A DNA stretch of 64,000 nt from Bacteroidota bacterium (GTDB taxonomy: Bacteria; Bacteroidota; Bacteroidia; Bacteroidales; P3), in NCBI GenBank assembly GCA_017860275.1, contig JAFNAQ010000001.1:186001-250000 (forward strand), written 5' to 3'. The first letter of the stretch is position 1. Every line of letters starts with the position of its first letter. Positions 60,219 to 64,000 of this stretch are shown piece by piece. Below the pieces are notes generated by a model. That model saw only the letters and a list, made by a program, of their open reading frames with translations, searched no databases and was not told the DNA's origin. The translations under genes and the position numbers were made by a program.

Positions 60219-62912
60219 TTATTTTACCCTAACTACAAATCCTTCTATCCATCTTCCTCCTATTTCAAGGTCTACAGAATATAAGCCTGGCTCAAAATCA
60301 TATTCTAGAGGAGTAACTCCCTTATTATATTTTTGTTCTAAAACAAGAAGGTTTGATTTATCATAAACCCTTATTGAAGTTAGTTGGTGATAATTATCTC
60401 CAAAGGCATATATCTTATTATTGTGTGACCATAAATATATACCTGAATACTCCGATTTTATTTCTGGGATATTTAATCCTTTTATTAAATGTATTCTATA
60501 TCTATCATCAATTGAACCAACTGGCGATTCAAACTTAATAGACTTCTCGCTACATAGACTAAAGAACTTATTTTCTTGCTTGTCCTCAAGAAATACTTGA
60601 ACATTTTCTGGTAATACAGATAGGTTTCCAAGAGATATTTCTAATTTCGACTCCTGACCAACATAATAACCCAAATCGTAAATTGCAGGATAATCTGGGA
60701 ATACATTTACTGCCAATTCTTGAGTATCTTTTAAAAAGTAAAGCTCTGGGGTTTCCTTGCTTGAACCAAATAATTTATGAGCATCATATTTATCGAAACC
60801 ATAATCTGCACTTGGAACCATTCCCATTAAAACATATTGACTTCTACTACCATTAGAAATATTTAATGTCAAGTAATTATGGTTATTCCAACTAAAATTG
60901 GCAGAGCGAGGGATATATTGTTGTGAACGTTTAAATATCATCTCTGAATTGGTTTTTAATGCCTCAACAAAGAAACCCTGTAAAGAAGGAATTACTACAT
61001 CCTCTTTCCCATCAATAATAATTGGGTTATAAACATCATTTTCTGAATCCAGCATAAAAAGAACATTTCCTTGTATCTTTCCATCAATATCCTCAAATAA
61101 TTTCTTAGAACTAAGTGGAGCAGTATATGGATTGCCTACAAGATTCCATGAATCTTGTTCTGTATAGACCAATGGAAAAGAAACCTGACTCTTACAAAGC
61201 ATACCCTCATAAATAACATCAAGCGGCTGGTTGGAGAATACAGCATAACCCTTACCTGGAATCAATTTATAATTTGGATCTACAATATACTCACTCCAAA
61301 AGTCATTTAATTTACTCTTAACCCCAGTCTTGTATTCCATTAACCAAGTTTCATTATCGTTCTTTCTCATGGAATAAATAAGTGCCTTAGTATCATTTAC
61401 TGGAGAAGATGTGTAAGACCATTTCTTTGGCAAAAGATCTTGATGAACAATAAACCAAGAACCCTTCCCATAAATAATATCTCCAGAAATATAGAACATC
61501 TTGCCTGAAGCAATATCCACATTTGAACTATCACCCAAGACAAGCATTGAACAATAAACATCATCAATAACCTCTACATTTAGATTTGGGGAAATATATA
61601 CAAAGTCTTCAATATTCGGAGTACCTCTTGGTAGCCAAATATTAGGGTCTGACCACTTGCCAGACTCCACTAAACTTTTTAGTCGAGGAGTTCCAAAGTA
61701 TAAATCAGAAATATCCAATTCATCTCCATTAGTATTTATTGATATCTGTAAATAGTTGGCTCTTTTAGGAGATGTAAGAGGAACACAATATTTTTGAGCC
61801 TCTAATTCAGGCTCTAATTCCTTCTTAAGAGTTGTATCTTCTTCTAATCCACTTACCCTATCGGTCATATCGTAAAGCAATTGAGTATTCTTATACCACT
61901 CATACGTTATTGATATATTCTTATCTTGTAACTCACTCTTATTATAATCGAATTTGAATTGATATTCCGAATTAGAAAATACAGGTATTCTATATATCGT
62001 CTTATCTCTAAGATAGGTAATATTCTCATCTAAGAAATTAGTATTCATTTCATGCAGCTTAGAGCAAGAACCATTCAAATCAATAATTATATTATCGCTA
62101 GAATTCTTTGTAGTTACAATTAATTTTGCATTATGACGACCTACCTTATTTGGATTATAGGAAATTGAAATAATCTTTGAATCCAATGAATCTATGTAGA
62201 AATTTCTTTCATCAATACTAAATAGGCTTGTATCTCTTCCTATAAGTTTTAGAATAATATCTCCTCTTAGGTATTTGGCTTGAAATTTAAGTTTCTTTAC
62301 CTGAGCATAGGTATATGGTAAGGGAATATGGTCAAACTCTATTTGATTATTAATAAGGGGAAGGAACTCATTTTCATTTTTAAATAAATAGCTAATCTCC
62401 GTCTTTTTACCATTAAACCTATCGAAGAATCCACTAATCTTATTGTTTGTGATAGAGAATTGAGGATATTTACCCTTTGTTTTTATTTTAATAACATACC
62501 AGCTAAGCTCTATATTATCCTTGTTTAATAATTCCTCTGTGATATGAATCTTATAAGTCTTTGAATACCTCTTTTTAAGATTAACATGCTCAACTCTTCT
62601 TCCTTTTGAATCAATATAATCCTTCCACTTTTCATCTTTTCCTGTTCTATATTGTAGTCTTAAAGCATACTTAGCCTTTGAACCAATCGAAGAAACTGAG
62701 CAAGTATATGTAGCATTCTCAAATCCAAGAGTAGAAAATGATAAAATCTCCCTACCCCCATTATCTATCCTACCATCTTCTGATGTTTCAAAAACAATAT
62801 CCTTTTCTTGAGAAAAAGAGTTAGTTGAAAATAAGATTAGAGATAAAAAGAGAAATAGAACAGTCTTTGCAAATTTATTCTTTTGAGATATTATTGATAT
62901 TATATTATTCAT
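60219..62912 (-). CDS. Large surface/secreted protein of the T9SS-cargo style, function unknown
   Basis: An 897-residue exported protein with a signal peptide ending NSFSQ. The body is beta-rich. One segment, SGKWSDPNIWLPRGTPNIEDFVYIS near residue 430, and another, WNLVGNPYTAPLSSKKLFED near residue 635, are phrases common in Bacteroidota cell-surface proteins. The C-terminus (IRVYDKSNLLVLEQKY, EPGLYSVDLEIGGRW) resembles a worn type-A T9SS sorting domain but does not end in the usual Lys-rich strand pattern, so secretion route is uncertain. It lies in a leftward run with an OmpA-family gene and a periplasmic-binding-type gene; these may form one operon. Confidence 0.6.
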   Translation of the reverse strand: MNNIISIISQKNKFAKTVLFLFLSLILFSTNSFSQEKDIVFETSEDGRIDNGGREILSFSTLGFENATYTCSVSSIGSKAKYALRLQYRTGKDEKWKDYIDSKGRRVEHVNLKKRYSKTYKIHITEELLNKDNIELSWYVIKIKTKGKYPQFSITNNKISGFFDRFNGKKTEISYLFKNENEFLPLINNQIEFDHIPLPYTYAQVKKLKFQAKYLRGDIILKLIGRDTSLFSIDERNFYIDSLDSKIISISYNPNKVGRHNAKLIVTTKNSSDNIIIDLNGSCSKLHEMNTNFLDENITYLRDKTIYRIPVFSNSEYQFKFDYNKSELQDKNISITYEWYKNTQLLYDMTDRVSGLEEDTTLKKELEPELEAQKYCVPLTSPKRANYLQISINTNGDELDISDLYFGTPRLKSLVESGKWSDPNIWLPRGTPNIEDFVYISPNLNVEVIDDVYCSMLVLGDSSNVDIASGKMFYISGDIIYGKGSWFIVHQDLLPKKWSYTSSPVNDTKALIYSMRKNDNETWLMEYKTGVKSKLNDFWSEYIVDPNYKLIPGKGYAVFSNQPLDVIYEGMLCKSQVSFPLVYTEQDSWNLVGNPYTAPLSSKKLFEDIDGKIQGNVLFMLDSENDVYNPIIIDGKEDVVIPSLQGFFVEALKTNSEMIFKRSQQYIPRSANFSWNNHNYLTLNISNGSRSQYVLMGMVPSADYGFDKYDAHKLFGSSKETPELYFLKDTQELAVNVFPDYPAIYDLGYYVGQESKLEISLGNLSVLPENVQVFLEDKQENKFFSLCSEKSIKFESPVGSIDDRYRIHLIKGLNIPEIKSEYSGIYLWSHNNKIYAFGDNYHQLTSIRVYDKSNLLVLEQKYNKGVTPLEYDFEPGLYSVDLEIGGRWIEGFVVRVK

Positions 62913-62927
62913 TATTGGTTTTTAGTT

Positions 62928-63998
62928 TTATCTTCCTACGGATATGATTTTGTAATCATTTAGCTTATAAATCACTGTCCTTTTGTTTTGATATCCTGTG
63001 CTATCATTCCTTCTCTCAAAATAATAAGAGTTTACCATAGTCTTAGTATTATCATGATTAGGCTCATTAATAAAGTCATCACCCTTTTGAGTCATCCCAG
63101 GTACAAAATACATCATTATATCATAGCCTAAGGCAGCATAAATTTTATCCGGCTCAGCCTTGAAATGAGTTCTAAAGTCCTTGACAAAGTTCACAAAGTT
63201 TACATTAGTATAATCATTCAAATAACTTAGAGTAAAATGATAATTAAACTTTTGCATTAGAGTTAAATCGATATTAGGGAAATCAAGCCAGCTATACTGA
63301 CCTATAAGGTTTATATTAGGAAGCTTTTTGTTTGAATTAAGTTTAGATAAGAGCTGTGTCACATAAGCTTCATTTAATTTGGGATTACCCTTATCAACAA
63401 TAGAAATATAGATATTATCCTTAGAATTATCAATCTTTTCAAATATCCTACCGGCATATTTATTATAGTCAACAATGCACCAAGAGAATCCTCCCTTTTC
63501 GAATATTTGTTTATAATATTCCATAATCGGTTTCTCCGAAGCCGAAGGAGTATAGAGAAGAATTATATTAGGATTAGAAAAGTTATTTCTAATATATCTA
63601 ATTATTGTCTCTACTTCAGCGGCGGGAGAAGGCTGAATCTTAAATAAATAAGGATTATTGTTCAAGATAGTAAGGTTAGAACTCATTGGATTAATAATAG
63701 GAATCATATTCGCATTAGCATACTCCAAAGCAATATTGAAATTCTTTTGGAATACTAAAGGGATAATCAAATCCATATCCTTCATCGACTCTGAGTTTAA
63801 AACATCTTGCATGCCCTTAGTATCTTCTTCTGCAACATCAAATACTCTTAATGAAACAGAATAGCCCTCTTGTTCAAGTTTATCCAAGGCTATTCTAGCA
63901 CCTTCGAAGAAAGTAATATATTCGAAAGATTGATATTTAGCCTTCTTCTTCTCTTCAATATTGAATTTTGTAAAGTTTAGCTGATCAATCTTATCGTA
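62928..63998 (-). CDS. Periplasmic-binding-fold type I protein (partial; N-terminus beyond window)
   Basis: The reading frame stays open to the window edge, so the TTG at 63887 is not a real start; the visible part has 356 residues. It shows a type I periplasmic-binding (Leu/Ile/Val-binding) fold: FFEGARIALDKLEQEGYSV, DLIIPLVFQKNFNIALEYAN, IPIINPMSSN, LFKIQPSPAAEVETIIRYI and YAALGYDIMMYFVPG. Related proteins in this phylum carry an N-terminal LysM domain and are wall-associated rather than transport proteins; whether this one does cannot be seen. It is 15 bases upstream of the 60219 gene and probably begins or precedes the leftward operon. Confidence 0.75.
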   Translation of the reverse strand, partial: YDKIDQLNFTKFNIEEKKKAKYQSFEYITFFEGARIALDKLEQEGYSVSLRVFDVAEEDTKGMQDVLNSESMKDMDLIIPLVFQKNFNIALEYANANMIPIINPMSSNLTILNNNPYLFKIQPSPAAEVETIIRYIRNNFSNPNIILLYTPSASEKPIMEYYKQIFEKGGFSWCIVDYNKYAGRIFEKIDNSKDNIYISIVDKGNPKLNEAYVTQLLSKLNSNKKLPNINLIGQYSWLDFPNIDLTLMQKFNYHFTLSYLNDYTNVNFVNFVKDFRTHFKAEPDKIYAALGYDIMMYFVPGMTQKGDDFINEPNHDNTKTMVNSYYFERRNDSTGYQNKRTVIYKLNDYKIISVGR

Positions 63999-64000
63999 AG

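Noticed and set aside
63885-63887. TTG as start of the periplasmic-binding-type protein
   Set aside because: The frame stays open to the window edge and the upstream residues (FFEGARIALDKL) fit the fold, so the gene is simply cut by the window.

Overview
The window is AT-rich chromosomal DNA from a member of the Bacteroidota, probably a Bacteroidales-like anaerobe. Several signs agree on this. Secreted proteins end in type IX secretion (T9SS) sorting domains. The primary sigma factor is the short 287-residue type without region 1.1. Promoters fit TTTG-N19/20-TAnnTTTG (two in front of tRNAs). The Mpl, arginine decarboxylase, HU-related and DUF4369-thioredoxin proteins are of the forms usual in that phylum. 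There is no rRNA, CRISPR array, integrase or recognisable insertion sequence.

Layout. 1-8.5 kb: end of a flippase-like membrane protein, mpl, two T9SS cargo proteins (one an M6 metalloprotease), a RidA protein and an OmpA-type lipoprotein. 8.9-12.5 kb: nadD, rpoD, efp, a small membrane protein and an unknown secreted protein. 12.5-17.2 kb: an overlapping operon of a DPP IV-type peptidase, tilS and a T9SS-exported M28 peptidase, then a tRNA with anticodon CAT. 17.9-24 kb: two small exported proteins, two overlapping glycosyltransferases, and a leftward wecA-like/ftsE pair and a WbqC-like pair. 24.2-32.2 kb: tRNA-Lys, a GH38 alpha-mannosidase, an M1 aminopeptidase with a sorting domain, and an ECF sigma factor overlapping a membrane protein that carries a type-B T9SS C-terminal domain. 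32.2-37.2 kb: M23 peptidase, alpha/beta hydrolase, murB and two small unknown genes.

37.5-44.3 kb is the most accessory-looking part. It holds a putative abortive-infection protein, a lipoprotein, an SF3-helicase-like ATPase divergent from an HU-related protein across a repeat-bearing spacer, and tandem FKBP isomerases, with REP-like hairpins headed by GTAG in the gaps. 44.5-52.5 kb is mostly housekeeping: arginine decarboxylase, aspA, smpB, a doubled TlpA-like protein, a YitT-like protein and a peptide-binding lipoprotein. 52.5-56.9 kb holds a Fic protein whose catalytic His is Gln, a nitroreductase-like protein, a two-gene module (DprA-like/HRDC plus an HNH nuclease with a possible sulfur-binding domain), and a palindrome-dense spacer. 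56.9-64 kb is a leftward run: a short ComEC, an OmpA-family repeat protein, a large surface protein and a periplasmic-binding protein that runs off the window.

Together the genes suggest a protein- and glycan-degrading organism that exports peptidases through T9SS, with a possible T9SS-linked sigma/anti-sigma switch. The best candidates for undescribed biology are the DprA-HRDC/HNH pair (54.4-56.1 kb), the ECF/type-B-CTD pair (30.3-31.6 kb), the helicase/HU pair (39.9-42.0 kb), and the palindrome clusters and GTAG hairpins in the intergenic DNA.
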